From the NCBI GenBank assembly GCA_964596105.1, contig CAZQRT010000003.1:1-40544 (forward strand): 40,544 nt of DNA, given 5' to 3'. Under the pieces are notes generated by a model that made no database searches, was not told the DNA's origin, and was given only the letters and a program-made list of their open reading frames with translations. A program made the translations under genes and the position numbers. Source of the DNA: CAJUOR01 sp964596105. GTDB lineage: Bacteria; Bacillota_I; Bacilli_A; Erysipelotrichales; Coprobacillaceae. This document shows, piece by piece, positions 16,291 to 24,030 of the stretch (its first letter is position 1; each line of letters starts with the position of its first letter).

Positions 16291-17577
16291 TCACAATGAT
16301 TTGGCGATCAAAAACGGTTTTTCATATTTTTCTAAACGTACCGCGCTGATCACGCCCAAAGGCTGATCGAATCCTTTGACATGCAGATAATCCTCACTGT
16401 AGCCGGTGACGCTGCCGTCCTTATCCTTTTTCTCAAAAATGACCTGAGCGCTTTGTCCCAGCCGGGACAGCGCCCTTTTTTCATACAATTCAGCGGAACA
16501 GGCCATGAGGATTCTGACCCGCTGCTTTTTGATATGTTCCGGAATCTGCCCCGGCATATCCGCGGCCGGCGTGCCCTGGCGCGGGGAATAAGGGAAAACA
16601 TGAAGCCTTGAAAAACCGGCCTTTTTCACAAAGTCAACCGTTTCCTGAAACTCCTCTTCTGATTCCTGGGGAAAACCGGCGATGACATCCGTCGTCAAAG
16701 CGATATCGCCGGCCCGTTTTCTGACCTTTGTCATCGTATCATAAAACTCTTCTGTCGTATAACGGCGGTTCATCCTTTTTAGAACGGTATCACTTCCGGA
16801 CTGCAGCGGAACATGCAGATGTTTCGCGATTTTATCCTCGCTTTCCAGCAAGGTAATAATTTTATCCGTGATCTGGCTGGCCTCAATACTGGAGATCCTC
16901 AAGCGCTTTAACCCCTTGACTTCACGACACAAATCATAAAGCAAGTCGCCAAAATCATAATCATCGAAATCGATCCCGTAACCGGCGGTATGAATCCCCG
17001 TCAGCACAATCTCCGGATATCCCTCATCCACCAGCATCTGCGCCTGCCGCAAAACACTCTGACGCGGCCGGGAGCGCATCCGGCCCCGGGCGTAAGGGAT
17101 CGCGCAGTAAGTGCAGAAATTATTGCAGCCGTCCTGAATCTTTAAAAAAGCCCGGGTGTTGTCCGCGTAATCGCGCACCTTTAAATCCTCATAGCGGTTA
17201 ACCAGCGGCGTGACGGTGTTGATGACCTCGTGATCCTTTTCAAACCGCGTGACATAAGCGACGATCTGATCGCGTTTTTGAGTACCTAAAACCACGCTGA
17301 CCCCGGGGATTTTCGCGACTTCCTGACTGGCGGTCTGACTGTAGCAGCCGACGGCCACGACACAGGCTTCGGGATTGGTGCGGTGCGCCCTTCTTAACAT
17401 CTGCCGGCTTTTCTGATCCCCGGTGCCGGTGACCGTGCAGGTATTGACGACATACACATCCGCCCGCTCCTTAAAGTCCACTTCCTGATACCCGGCATCC
17501 AGAAAAAGCTGCTTCATCGCGATGCTTTCATAGGCATTCACTTTACAGCCCAAGGTATGAAAGGCTACTGTCTTCAT
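16291..17577 (-). CDS. mtaB: tRNA t6A37 methylthiotransferase MtaB
   Basis: Radical-SAM methylthiotransferase that converts t6A to ms2t6A at position 37 of tRNAs reading ANN codons. Domains in order: an N-terminal UPF0004 domain with cluster cysteines Cys11, Cys47 and Cys78; a radical-SAM domain with CNNFCTYC (Cys151, Cys155, Cys158); and a C-terminal TRAM domain (about 370-428). HTLGCKVN and the absence of the MiaB-type insert separate it from MiaB. The second ATG (17577) was chosen since GGGGGA lies 7 bases before it and the product then starts with the usual MKTVAFHTLGCKVN. A TACAAT box lies about 20 bp upstream but its -35 is poor. Confidence 0.95.
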   Translation of the reverse strand: MKTVAFHTLGCKVNAYESIAMKQLFLDAGYQEVDFKERADVYVVNTCTVTGTGDQKSRQMLRRAHRTNPEACVVAVGCYSQTASQEVAKIPGVSVVLGTQKRDQIVAYVTRFEKDHEVINTVTPLVNRYEDLKVRDYADNTRAFLKIQDGCNNFCTYCAIPYARGRMRSRPRQSVLRQAQMLVDEGYPEIVLTGIHTAGYGIDFDDYDFGDLLYDLCREVKGLKRLRISSIEASQITDKIITLLESEDKIAKHLHVPLQSGSDTVLKRMNRRYTTEEFYDTMTKVRKRAGDIALTTDVIAGFPQESEEEFQETVDFVKKAGFSRLHVFPYSPRQGTPAADMPGQIPEHIKKQRVRILMACSAELYEKRALSRLGQSAQVIFEKKDKDGSVTGYSEDYLHVKGFDQPLGVISAVRLEKYEKPFLIAKSL

Positions 17578-17632
17578 GCGCATTCCCCCAGTTCATCGCC
17601 ATTGTATCATAAATCTAGAAACGAAAGCCAAT

Positions 17633-17661
17633 AAAAAGGATTCGGGATCCCCCGAATCCTT
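17633..17661 (-). terminator. Rho-independent terminator after clpB
   Basis: Minus strand AAGGATTCGGG-GGAT-CCCGAATCCTT followed by TTT. The 11-bp perfect stem shares its first two bases with the clpB stop codon. Confidence 0.93.
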
Positions 17662-20203
17662 AAACCAGAACAAATTCCTGACCATCAAAATCAACCAGCG
17701 CGACATCCCCGCTGATATTGCCCTGCAAAATCTCCTTGGCGAGCATCGTCTCAATATTTTTTTGAATGAAACGCTTCAGCGGGCGGGCCCCGTAAACCGG
17801 ATCAAAGCCGTTATTGAGCAGCGCCTCAAAAGCGCGGTCGGTGAGCTTCACCTGAATATGCCTTTTTTCCAGACGCTCATTGAGCTCATCGATGAACTTC
17901 GTGATAATACCGGCGATGACATCGTGATCCAGCGAGTTAAACATGACAATCTCATCCACGCGGTTGAGAAATTCCGGTTTAAAGCGCTGCGACAACTCGG
18001 CCATGACCGCCTGGCGGTTTTCCGGCGTGTTGCCCTTTAACAGATACTCGGAACCGATATTGCTTGTCATGATGATGATCGTGTTCTTGAAATTGACGAC
18101 ATTGCCGCGGGCATCGGTGATGCGCCCGTCATCGAGCACCTGCAGCAAAATGTTGAAGACATCAGGATGAGCCTTTTCAATCTCATCCAGAAGCACGATG
18201 CTGTAAGGATTGCGGCGCACCGCTTCCGATAACTGGCCGCCCTCTTCATAACCGACATAGCCGGGCGGCGCCCCTACTAACCGCGACACATTGAACTTCT
18301 CCATGTACTCGGACATATCGATGCGGATGATGTGATCCTCACTGTCAAACAGCTGTTCCGCCAGGGCTCTGGCCACCTCGGTTTTACCAACCCCGGTCGG
18401 GCCTAAAAACAGGAAGGAACCGATCGGGCGGCGCTCGTCATTGATACCGGCCCGGCTTCTTAAAATCGCGTCCGTCACCTTGCTGATGGCCTCATCCTGA
18501 CCGATGACCCGCTTCTTTAAAGCCTTGTCCAGCCCTAAGATCTTCTCTCTTTCCGACTGCGCCAGCTTCGCGACCGGAATCTTGGTCCACTTCGCGATCA
18601 CCTCGGCGATATCCTCCTCGCTGACATGATCCTTCAGTAACGCCTGCTCCGGCTCGTTTTTCTCCGCTTCCTGGATCTTCTTCTCAACCTCCGGAAGTTC
18701 ACCGTACAAAATCTCACTGGCCTTGACTAGATCGCCATTGGTCTGATAATCCTCAAGCTGGCGGTTTAACTGCGACCTGCGCTCTTTTAAGGCATTGACA
18801 TTCTCCAAAGCTCGCTTCTCACTTTCCCACTCCAGGCGCAGGGTCTGTTCGCGCTCCTCTAATTTGGCGATTTTATCCTTGATCTCATTAGCCCGTTCGT
18901 TTTCCATCTCATCCTTTTCGATCGATAAAAGCTCCATCTTCAAACGGTTCTTGTCCCTGGTAATCTCATCGAGCTCTTCGGGCAGCGAATCGATCTCCAT
19001 GCGGATGCCCGCGCACGCCTCGTCGATCAAATCGATCGCTTTATCAGGCAGGTAGCGGTCGGTGATATAACGGTTGGACAGGCTCGCGGCCGCGACGATC
19101 GCGCCGTCGGTGATGCGCACCCCGTGATGCTGTTCAAAAGAAGGCTTCAGGCCGCGCAAAATCGCGATGGTGTCATCGATATCCGGCTCGGCCACCAGCA
19201 CCTTCTGGAACCGCCTTTCCAAAGCGGCGTCTTTTTCAATATAGCGGCGGTACTCATCCAGGGTTGTCGCCCCGATACAGTGCAGTTCGCCCCTTGCCAG
19301 CATCGGCTTCAAGAGATTCGCGGCATCCATCGCGCCGTCGGTTTTTCCCGCTCCGACTAACTGATGGATCTCGTCGATAAACAAAATCATGTTCCCTTCC
19401 GATTTTTTAATTTCCGCCAGAACCGCCTTCAGGCGTTCCTCAAACTCGCCGCGGTATTTCGCCCCGGCCACCAGCGCGCCTAAATCCAGCTCATAAACCG
19501 TTTTATCCTTTAAGCTGAGCGGCACATCCTTGGCGTGAATCCGCCAGGCCAGCCCTTCCACGATCGCCGTCTTGCCGACGCCCGGCGCGCCGATTAAAAT
19601 CGGGTTGTTTTTCGTTTTGCGGGCGAGAATCTGAATGACACGCCGGATCTCGTCATCGCGGCCGATGATCGGATCCATCTTGCCCTCCGCGACTTCCGCC
19701 GTCAAATCCCGTCCATACTTCTTTAATACTTCATATTGTCCTTCCGGATTTCTTGTATCCGCCATATGATCACCCCTTATCTGCATGATGAGATGCCTGA
19801 CTTCCTCGCTGGAATGGCCGACGGCCGCCAGGATCGCTTTAAAAAAGTCATCTTTCATGGCATACATGCCCAGAAACAGATGCTCGCCGCTTAAAAAGCG
19901 GTCATCCAGTTCTTTCTGTTCCCGGTATGATGCCTCCAGCCAGGCACTCAACTCTCTGGACATCGTCAGCTGCGCACCCTGGACCTGGGGTTTTTCCGCC
20001 AGGTTTTCCGCGATGATGGAATTCAGGCGCTGTTTAGGGACCCCGAGATCATCCAGCAGTAACGCAAACATGCCGTCTGTATCCTGGATCAGTCCCTGCA
20101 ATAAATGAGCTCCGTCAACCTGGGCATGAGATTTTTCCGCGGCCAGTTTCGTCGCGTAGTCAAACGCCTCCAGGACGGATTCTGTCATTTGATTTGGATC
20201 CAT
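17660..20203 (-). CDS. clpB: ATP-dependent disaggregase ClpB
   Basis: Hsp100 chaperone that threads aggregated proteins with DnaK. A Clp N-domain (1-145) is followed by NBD1 with Walker A GAPGVGKT (205-212), a long coiled-coil middle domain at about 400-520 (ITRDKNRLKMELLSIEKDEM and following), and NBD2 with GPTGVGKTE. The middle domain and absence of an IGL/F ClpP-binding tripeptide identify ClpB instead of ClpC or ClpA. Length is 847 residues. Of two in-frame ATGs, the second (20203) is preferred: AGGAGG lies 7 bases before it but abuts the first. It is monocistronic, with a CIRCE-flanked promoter and strong terminator, so HrcA repression and heat induction are expected. hrcA, dnaK and groE are not in the window. 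Confidence 0.97.
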   Translation of the reverse strand: MDPNQMTESVLEAFDYATKLAAEKSHAQVDGAHLLQGLIQDTDGMFALLLDDLGVPKQRLNSIIAENLAEKPQVQGAQLTMSRELSAWLEASYREQKELDDRFLSGEHLFLGMYAMKDDFFKAILAAVGHSSEEVRHLIMQIRGDHMADTRNPEGQYEVLKKYGRDLTAEVAEGKMDPIIGRDDEIRRVIQILARKTKNNPILIGAPGVGKTAIVEGLAWRIHAKDVPLSLKDKTVYELDLGALVAGAKYRGEFEERLKAVLAEIKKSEGNMILFIDEIHQLVGAGKTDGAMDAANLLKPMLARGELHCIGATTLDEYRRYIEKDAALERRFQKVLVAEPDIDDTIAILRGLKPSFEQHHGVRITDGAIVAAASLSNRYITDRYLPDKAIDLIDEACAGIRMEIDSLPEELDEITRDKNRLKMELLSIEKDEMENERANEIKDKIAKLEEREQTLRLEWESEKRALENVNALKERRSQLNRQLEDYQTNGDLVKASEILYGELPEVEKKIQEAEKNEPEQALLKDHVSEEDIAEVIAKWTKIPVAKLAQSEREKILGLDKALKKRVIGQDEAISKVTDAILRSRAGINDERRPIGSFLFLGPTGVGKTEVARALAEQLFDSEDHIIRIDMSEYMEKFNVSRLVGAPPGYVGYEEGGQLSEAVRRNPYSIVLLDEIEKAHPDVFNILLQVLDDGRITDARGNVVNFKNTIIIMTSNIGSEYLLKGNTPENRQAVMAELSQRFKPEFLNRVDEIVMFNSLDHDVIAGIITKFIDELNERLEKRHIQVKLTDRAFEALLNNGFDPVYGARPLKRFIQKNIETMLAKEILQGNISGDVALVDFDGQEFVLV

Positions 20204-20215
20204 AGACATCCCTCC

Positions 20216-20242
20216 TTAGCACTCTTTATCCCTAAGTGCTAA
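20216..20242. promoter_or_regulatory. CIRCE operator 1 (clpB leader)
   Basis: TTAGCACTC-N9-AAGTGCTAA, the HrcA-binding inverted repeat with one departure from consensus in the right arm (AAGTGCTAA instead of GAGTGCTAA). It lies just downstream of the -10 box, over the expected start of transcription, and ends 12 bp before the clpB ATG. Confidence 0.92.
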
Positions 20243-20246
20243 GACC

Positions 20247-20274
20247 ATTATACCATAATATTTAGCACTGTCAA
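20247..20274 (-). promoter_or_regulatory. Sigma-A promoter of clpB
   Basis: Minus strand perfect TTGACA, 16-bp spacer, perfect TATAAT. The -35 box lies inside CIRCE 2 and CIRCE 1 begins 4 bp downstream of the -10 box, an arrangement for tight repression of a strong promoter. Confidence 0.9.
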
Positions 20275-20288
20275 TACTTGAGTGCTAA
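20262..20288. promoter_or_regulatory. CIRCE operator 2 (over the clpB -35 region)
   Basis: TTAGCACTG-N9-GAGTGCTAA, with one mismatch, this time in the left arm. It is separated from CIRCE 1 by 19 bp and covers the -35 hexamer, so HrcA bound here would block RNA polymerase directly. Confidence 0.92.
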
Positions 20289-20295
20289 AAAATAT

Positions 20296-20321
20296 AAAAA
20301 AGAAAACCCGTGACTACGGGT
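20296..20321 (-). terminator. Rho-independent terminator after the 66-residue gene
   Basis: Minus strand ACCCGT-AGTC-ACGGGT followed by TTTCTTTTTT. The 6-bp stem begins with the last base of the stop codon. Confidence 0.75.
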
Positions 20322-20521
20322 CAGTGCATGCTGGAAAGAATGAAGATAATCAAAAGAATATCAAGGAAAAACAATCCCCATTTAAAAAGCTCACTGGAGT
20401 AAAACTTCTTCTTGGCTTCCGCTTTTTCCTGTTTGGAATGTTTCTTCTTCGGTACTTCAATCCCCAGAGCCTCGTCATACTGCTGCTTGCGCACCTGTCT
20501 TTTTTCCACCGTGGTAGCCAT
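20321..20521 (-). CDS. Small tail-anchored membrane protein
   Basis: A 66-residue protein of no recognised family. The N-terminal 45 residues are strongly charged (KRQVRKQQYDEALGIEVPKKKHSKQEKAEAKKK), followed by one C-terminal membrane helix (about 47-64, FKWGLFFLDILLIIFIL). That layout suggests a tail-anchored or N-in small membrane protein. It is a real gene: GGGGAGG precedes the ATG, it has its own promoter and terminator, and the lysine-rich part uses codons like its neighbours. It sits between clpB and the cyclophilin-like gene; its role is unknown. Confidence 0.75.
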   Translation of the reverse strand: MATTVEKRQVRKQQYDEALGIEVPKKKHSKQEKAEAKKKFYSSELFKWGLFFLDILLIIFILSSMH

Positions 20522-20541
20522 CGCGATTACCTCCCCTGTTT

Positions 20542-20570
20542 ATTATATATGACTCCAATCAGCTAAACAA
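20542..20570 (-). promoter_or_regulatory. Sigma-A promoter of the 66-residue gene
   Basis: Minus strand TTGTTT, 17-bp spacer, perfect TATAAT, ending 20 bp before the ATG. The -35 box is directly downstream of the tandem repeat at the end of the cyclophilin-like gene. Confidence 0.7.
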
Positions 20571-20622
20571 CATATTTATATCCTTAGGCAAGACATATTT
20601 ATATCCTTAGGCAAGACATATT
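20571..20622. repeat. 23-bp tandem duplication at a gene end
   Basis: Two exact 23-bp copies (20571-20593 and 20594-20616) plus 6 bases of a third. The unit contains ATATTTATATCCTTAGGC on plus. It spans the stop codon of the cyclophilin-like gene. Since 23 is not a multiple of three, the second copy shifts the frame and changes the last residues. Confidence 0.95.
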
Positions 20623-21133
20623 CCGCCTCACTGGCAGAGACATCAGCCGTGATATCAGCGATGATCTCGGGAACGGCGGGATGATAAATCTCCACATTTT
20701 CCGGACTTTCATCTTTGATAAGCTCGACATGCATGAGACGGTCCACCTCGGCATAGCCGGATACGACCTTCCCGAGATAAGTGAATTTGCCATTCAGGCG
20801 CTTCTGGCAGCCGTCTTCGGCGACGATGAAAAAGCAGCAGACAGAAGCGATGCTTTTGCCGTCCCCGGCCAGCCCGACGCTGTATTTGTCGAAGGAGCGC
20901 GTACCGTCCCATTCCAGCTTGGCCAGATACTGATAAGGCTCCGGCATGACGGATTCATCATACCAGGGCTGCAGGACAAACCCGGGCACGATGCGGGCAA
21001 TCGCCATGTTTTGAAAAAGATGCTCGTGAACCGCCTTGAGCAGCCCGTTGCCGCCGTTAAAAGCCTTGTCCAGTTCCAGGGCAATCCTGATCCTGGCGCC
21101 GTTTTTCATGTGAATCGTCATTTCCGGTGTCAT
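20576..21133 (-). CDS. Cyclophilin-like peptidyl-prolyl isomerase
   Basis: Cyclophilin-type PPIase, diverged. Recognisable landmarks are ARIVPGFVLQP (family FHRVIPGFMIQ, keeping the catalytic Arg), SVGLAGDGKSI followed by CCFFIV (family ...SQFFI) and LNGKFTYLGKVVSGYAEVDRL (family LDGKYTVFGKVVEGMDVVDKI). No signal peptide, so cytoplasmic. Its ATG overlaps the stop of the GTPase-nuclease gene by 4 bp (ATGA) and AAAGGAAG lies before it, so it is co-translated with that gene. The C-terminus is altered by a 23-bp tandem duplication: one copy would end ...DINMLFS, two copies give ...DINMSCLRI. This is outside the fold and probably harmless. Confidence 0.8.
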   Translation of the reverse strand: MTPEMTIHMKNGARIRIALELDKAFNGGNGLLKAVHEHLFQNMAIARIVPGFVLQPWYDESVMPEPYQYLAKLEWDGTRSFDKYSVGLAGDGKSIASVCCFFIVAEDGCQKRLNGKFTYLGKVVSGYAEVDRLMHVELIKDESPENVEIYHPAVPEIIADITADVSASEAEYVLPKDINMSCLRI

Positions 21134-23664
21134 TTTTTCTCTTCCTTTCCCAGATCCTCTAAAAGATAATCCGGATCGTGTTTCTGGCGGGCGTAAAAAT
21201 CATGGAGCTTGGTTTCCAGGGTGTACTCGATATCCGTGATCAGTTCCCGCGCCGCGATGCGGCGGCCGCCCTTGGCCAGAATCACCAGCTGCTCCAAAGC
21301 GTCTGAGGTGGCTACCGAGATGGCAAACTCGCTGGCGTAACGATGCGTCGCCCGCTCAATAAACATGTCCGCGGTCTGCGCCTCTTTGGTATAAACGATA
21401 TAGACTGGACCGGATTTCTCGATCGATCCGGGATTGTCCTTCACCTTGTAGGCGTCAAAAACGAGAATCATCAAAATATTCTTATAACCCTGATAGTTGC
21501 ATAAAATATCGATAAAGCGGTGGCGGGCGGCATCGAGATTCTCCCGGGCCAGCTTCGCCAGTGGCGGCCAGGAGAAGATGATGTTGTAGCCGTCCACTAA
21601 AAGGCAGGGCGGTTTTTGCGGCTCGGCCTGATAAGTTTGCACCACGGTTTTTTCTTTCGGCGGTTTTTTCCCGGTCCCGTACGTCCTCTCGAAAATCGCC
21701 ATGAGACTCTCATCTTGTATCTCTTTCTTTACCGGCTTTTTTTCCGGTTTAGGAAGATAGGCGGAAGGCAGATGGGCATGGGCGTAGACATCCTGATATG
21801 GAACATAATAGCCCGCCCCGTGACTGATGAAAATGGATCCGGTCGGCCACTTTTCATCCAGCTCGCTGTCATATCCGCTGGCGCTGATGATGTCCTCTTG
21901 ATGGCGGGCCGGATAGTATCCCCCGGGAGAATAGGAAATCTGCCCCTGGCCGTGAAACATGCCGGGGAATTTTTTGTATAGCGGCATGAAGTCTTTCACC
22001 GGAGCCTTCCCGGCCACCAGCGTCAGATCCTCACTGGCCGTGCTGATCTCATAATCGCCGCCGATGAGATCGAGCTCATAAATCAGCGCTGATACCCCCG
22101 TTTTCGGCACGGTTGCCTCGTAGTTGAAATAAGGCTCCAGGATGATACTGTCAGCCATCTTCAAGCCCTGCCGCACCGCCCGGTAGGTCGCCTCGCGAAA
22201 ATCGCCGCCCTCGGTGTGCTTCAAATGGTAAGCCCCGGCGGTTAAAGTGATAGAAATATCGGTAATATCCGCCCCGGTCAAAACCCCGGGAAAAGTCGTC
22301 TCCTTGAGATGCGTTAAAACCAGCCGCTGCCAGTGCAAAGGCAGCTCATCGGTACTGAGGGCGGTATGAAACTGCAGCCCCGACCCGGCCGGCAGCGGCT
22401 CCAGTAACAGATGCACCTCGGCGTAATGGCGCAGCGGTTCAAAATGACCGATGCCCAGCGCCGTCTTCGTGATCGTTTCCAGATAGCGCACGCGGCCTTC
22501 ATCAAAACGGATGTCAAAGCCAAACCGTTCCCGCACCGCCGCGATGAGGATCTCAGCCTGCACCTCGCCCATTAACGACAGGCGGATCTCCTGCTTCTGT
22601 TCATCAAAGCGGACACTTAAATCGGGATTTTCCTCTTTGAGTTTTAAGAAGTCCGGATAAACCTGAAAAGCGTCTTTATCCGGGGGAAGTTTCACCGCGT
22701 ACTCCATGCCGCAAGAAAGCGGCGGCAGAACGCTTTTTTGGCGCTGGGGAACGATCGTGTCCACGGGAATATCCTTCAGGCCGGTGACGGCCACGATTTC
22801 CCCGGCATAAGCCGCCTCGCATTCCTGATAATCCGCCCCGTTGCAGCGTCTGACGCGGTCAGCCTTTTCGTTTTCATCGATGATCTGTTTAGGCTTCAGG
22901 GTTCCCGATAGAATCTTCATATGGGTCACGCGCGCCGGATCGTGGCTGATTTTATAGATGAGGGCGGAAAACGGCTGATGTTCATCATAATCTGTCTGAA
23001 CATACGCGCACAAGGCGCTTAACAGTTCCTGAACGCCCTGGTTTTTTAACGCCGAGCCGAAATAACACGGCAGGACCTTTCGCTTCATGATCAGCTCCGC
23101 GATATAATCTTTTTCAATGGTGCCCTTTTCCAGATACATGTCCAGCGCCTTTTCGTCGCTCAGCGAACAGTCTTCATAGAACGTCTCATCCTGACAGCTG
23201 AAATCCACACAGCCGTCATGAAGCTTCTCACGCAAATGGTTCATCATCGCCTCTTTTGTATAATGCCCGATATCCATCTTGTTGACAAAGATAAACGTCG
23301 GGATCTTCATCTTTTTAAGCATGGCCATGATGGTGAGGGTATGAGACTGCACGCCGGAAACGGCGCTCACAACCAGGACGGCGGCGTCGAGAACGCTTAA
23401 AGCGCGGCGCATCTCACTGGAAAAGTCCGCGTGTCCGGGAGTATCGAGCAGGGTAAGCTGGCAGTCCTCATAACAGAAACGCGCCGGTTTGGAATAGATG
23501 GTGATCCCCCGCTGTCTTTCCATATGATCATAATCCAAAAGGGCGTCCTGATGATCCACCCGGCCAAGACTGGAAATGACCCCGGCTTCATACAGGATGG
23601 CTTCTGACAGCGTGGTTTTTCCGGCGTCGACATGCGCCAGAATACCAAACACAAAACGTTTCAT
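21130..23664 (-). CDS. TetM/EF-G-like GTPase fused to Rae1/YacP-type NYN nuclease
   Basis: An 844-residue translation GTPase with a nuclease tail. GTPase motifs (numbered with one extra Met): AHVDAGKTT 11-19, RQRGITI 51-57, DTPGH 75-79, NKMD 129-132. Domains II-V follow to about 635, including GDFREATYRAVRQGLKMAD of domain IV. After a Lys/Pro-rich linker (about 640-685) comes an NYN/PIN-like domain: LLVDGYNIIFSW, NLDAARHRFIDILCNYQG, LVFDAYKV, YTKEAQTADMFIE, VATSDALEQL, GGRRIAARELI. These blocks match B. subtilis YacP (Rae1), an endonuclease that cuts mRNA in the ribosomal A site; the acidic residues (D692, D738, D767, D789) are present. The domain IV loop reads YHLKHTEGGDF, lacking the SPVSTPAD loop of TetM, so tetracycline protection is unlikely. 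The ATG at 23664 follows GGAGG by 8 bases. Operon: acpS, this gene, cyclophilin. The fusion is known in Clostridia; its function is, to my knowledge, not established. Confidence 0.9.
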   Translation of the reverse strand: MKRFVFGILAHVDAGKTTLSEAILYEAGVISSLGRVDHQDALLDYDHMERQRGITIYSKPARFCYEDCQLTLLDTPGHADFSSEMRRALSVLDAAVLVVSAVSGVQSHTLTIMAMLKKMKIPTFIFVNKMDIGHYTKEAMMNHLREKLHDGCVDFSCQDETFYEDCSLSDEKALDMYLEKGTIEKDYIAELIMKRKVLPCYFGSALKNQGVQELLSALCAYVQTDYDEHQPFSALIYKISHDPARVTHMKILSGTLKPKQIIDENEKADRVRRCNGADYQECEAAYAGEIVAVTGLKDIPVDTIVPQRQKSVLPPLSCGMEYAVKLPPDKDAFQVYPDFLKLKEENPDLSVRFDEQKQEIRLSLMGEVQAEILIAAVRERFGFDIRFDEGRVRYLETITKTALGIGHFEPLRHYAEVHLLLEPLPAGSGLQFHTALSTDELPLHWQRLVLTHLKETTFPGVLTGADITDISITLTAGAYHLKHTEGGDFREATYRAVRQGLKMADSIILEPYFNYEATVPKTGVSALIYELDLIGGDYEISTASEDLTLVAGKAPVKDFMPLYKKFPGMFHGQGQISYSPGGYYPARHQEDIISASGYDSELDEKWPTGSIFISHGAGYYVPYQDVYAHAHLPSAYLPKPEKKPVKKEIQDESLMAIFERTYGTGKKPPKEKTVVQTYQAEPQKPPCLLVDGYNIIFSWPPLAKLARENLDAARHRFIDILCNYQGYKNILMILVFDAYKVKDNPGSIEKSGPVYIVYTKEAQTADMFIERATHRYASEFAISVATSDALEQLVILAKGGRRIAARELITDIEYTLETKLHDFYARQKHDPDYLLEDLGKEEKK

Positions 23665-23667
23665 CAC

Positions 23668-24000
23668 TTACTCCTCCCAGATCGCGAAAGCCATCGCGAA
23701 ATCACCGTCATGAGTAATGGAAAGATGGGTATGCGGGTCCTGATAATAAGGCGCCCCGGCGCTGTCGTTTAAAATGATGATCTCCCGCAGGTCCATTTGT
23801 CCCAGACCCAGTTTGCGGGTTTTTAAAAAAGCCTCTTTGGCGGCAAAGCGGCCGCCTAAATACTCGCGGCGCATTTTCGTACTTTTGATTTCATCAAACG
23901 CCGCCAGTTCCAGAGGGTTTAAGACGCGTTTGACAAAGGCGCGCTTGTCGGGATCGAGACGCCGAAGATCCACCAGATCCACGCCGATGCCTTTAATCAT
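23668..24000 (-). CDS. acpS: Holo-[acyl-carrier-protein] synthase
   Basis: Transfers 4'-phosphopantetheine from CoA to acyl carrier protein. The N-terminal MIKGIGVDLVDLRRL carries the Mg-binding Asp8, and GGRFAAKEAFLK carries Glu56 and the CoA-binding lysine; LSITHDGDFAMAFAI is the C-terminal conserved block. Length 110 is slightly short (usual 115-125). The start is the only plausible ATG, yet it has no Shine-Dalgarno sequence: the preceding bases are the T-rich tail of a terminator hairpin from the upstream gene. It is followed by the GTPase-nuclease gene after a 3-bp gap. Confidence 0.95.
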   Translation of the reverse strand: MIKGIGVDLVDLRRLDPDKRAFVKRVLNPLELAAFDEIKSTKMRREYLGGRFAAKEAFLKTRKLGLGQMDLREIIILNDSAGAPYYQDPHTHLSITHDGDFAMAFAIWEE

Positions 24001-24006
24001 GATAAC

Positions 24007-24030
24007 AAAAAATAAACGCCGAAGCGTTTA
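24007..24030 (-). terminator. Terminator hairpin directly before acpS
   Basis: Minus strand TAAACGC-TTCG-GCGTTTA then TTTTTT. The 7-bp stem carries a stable cUUCGg-type tetraloop. The stop codon of the disordered-protein gene forms the first stem bases, and the T-run ends 6 bases before the acpS ATG. Confidence 0.85.

Noticed and set aside
20216..20288. Terminal inverted repeats of a small mobile element
   Set aside because: The 27-bp inverted repeats fit CIRCE exactly in arm sequence and 9-bp spacer, and they flank a promoter of a heat-shock gene.
21130..23664. Tetracycline resistance gene (tetM-like)
   Set aside because: The GTPase domains resemble TetM, but the domain IV loop lacks the SPVSTPAD segment needed to displace the drug, and a nuclease domain follows.
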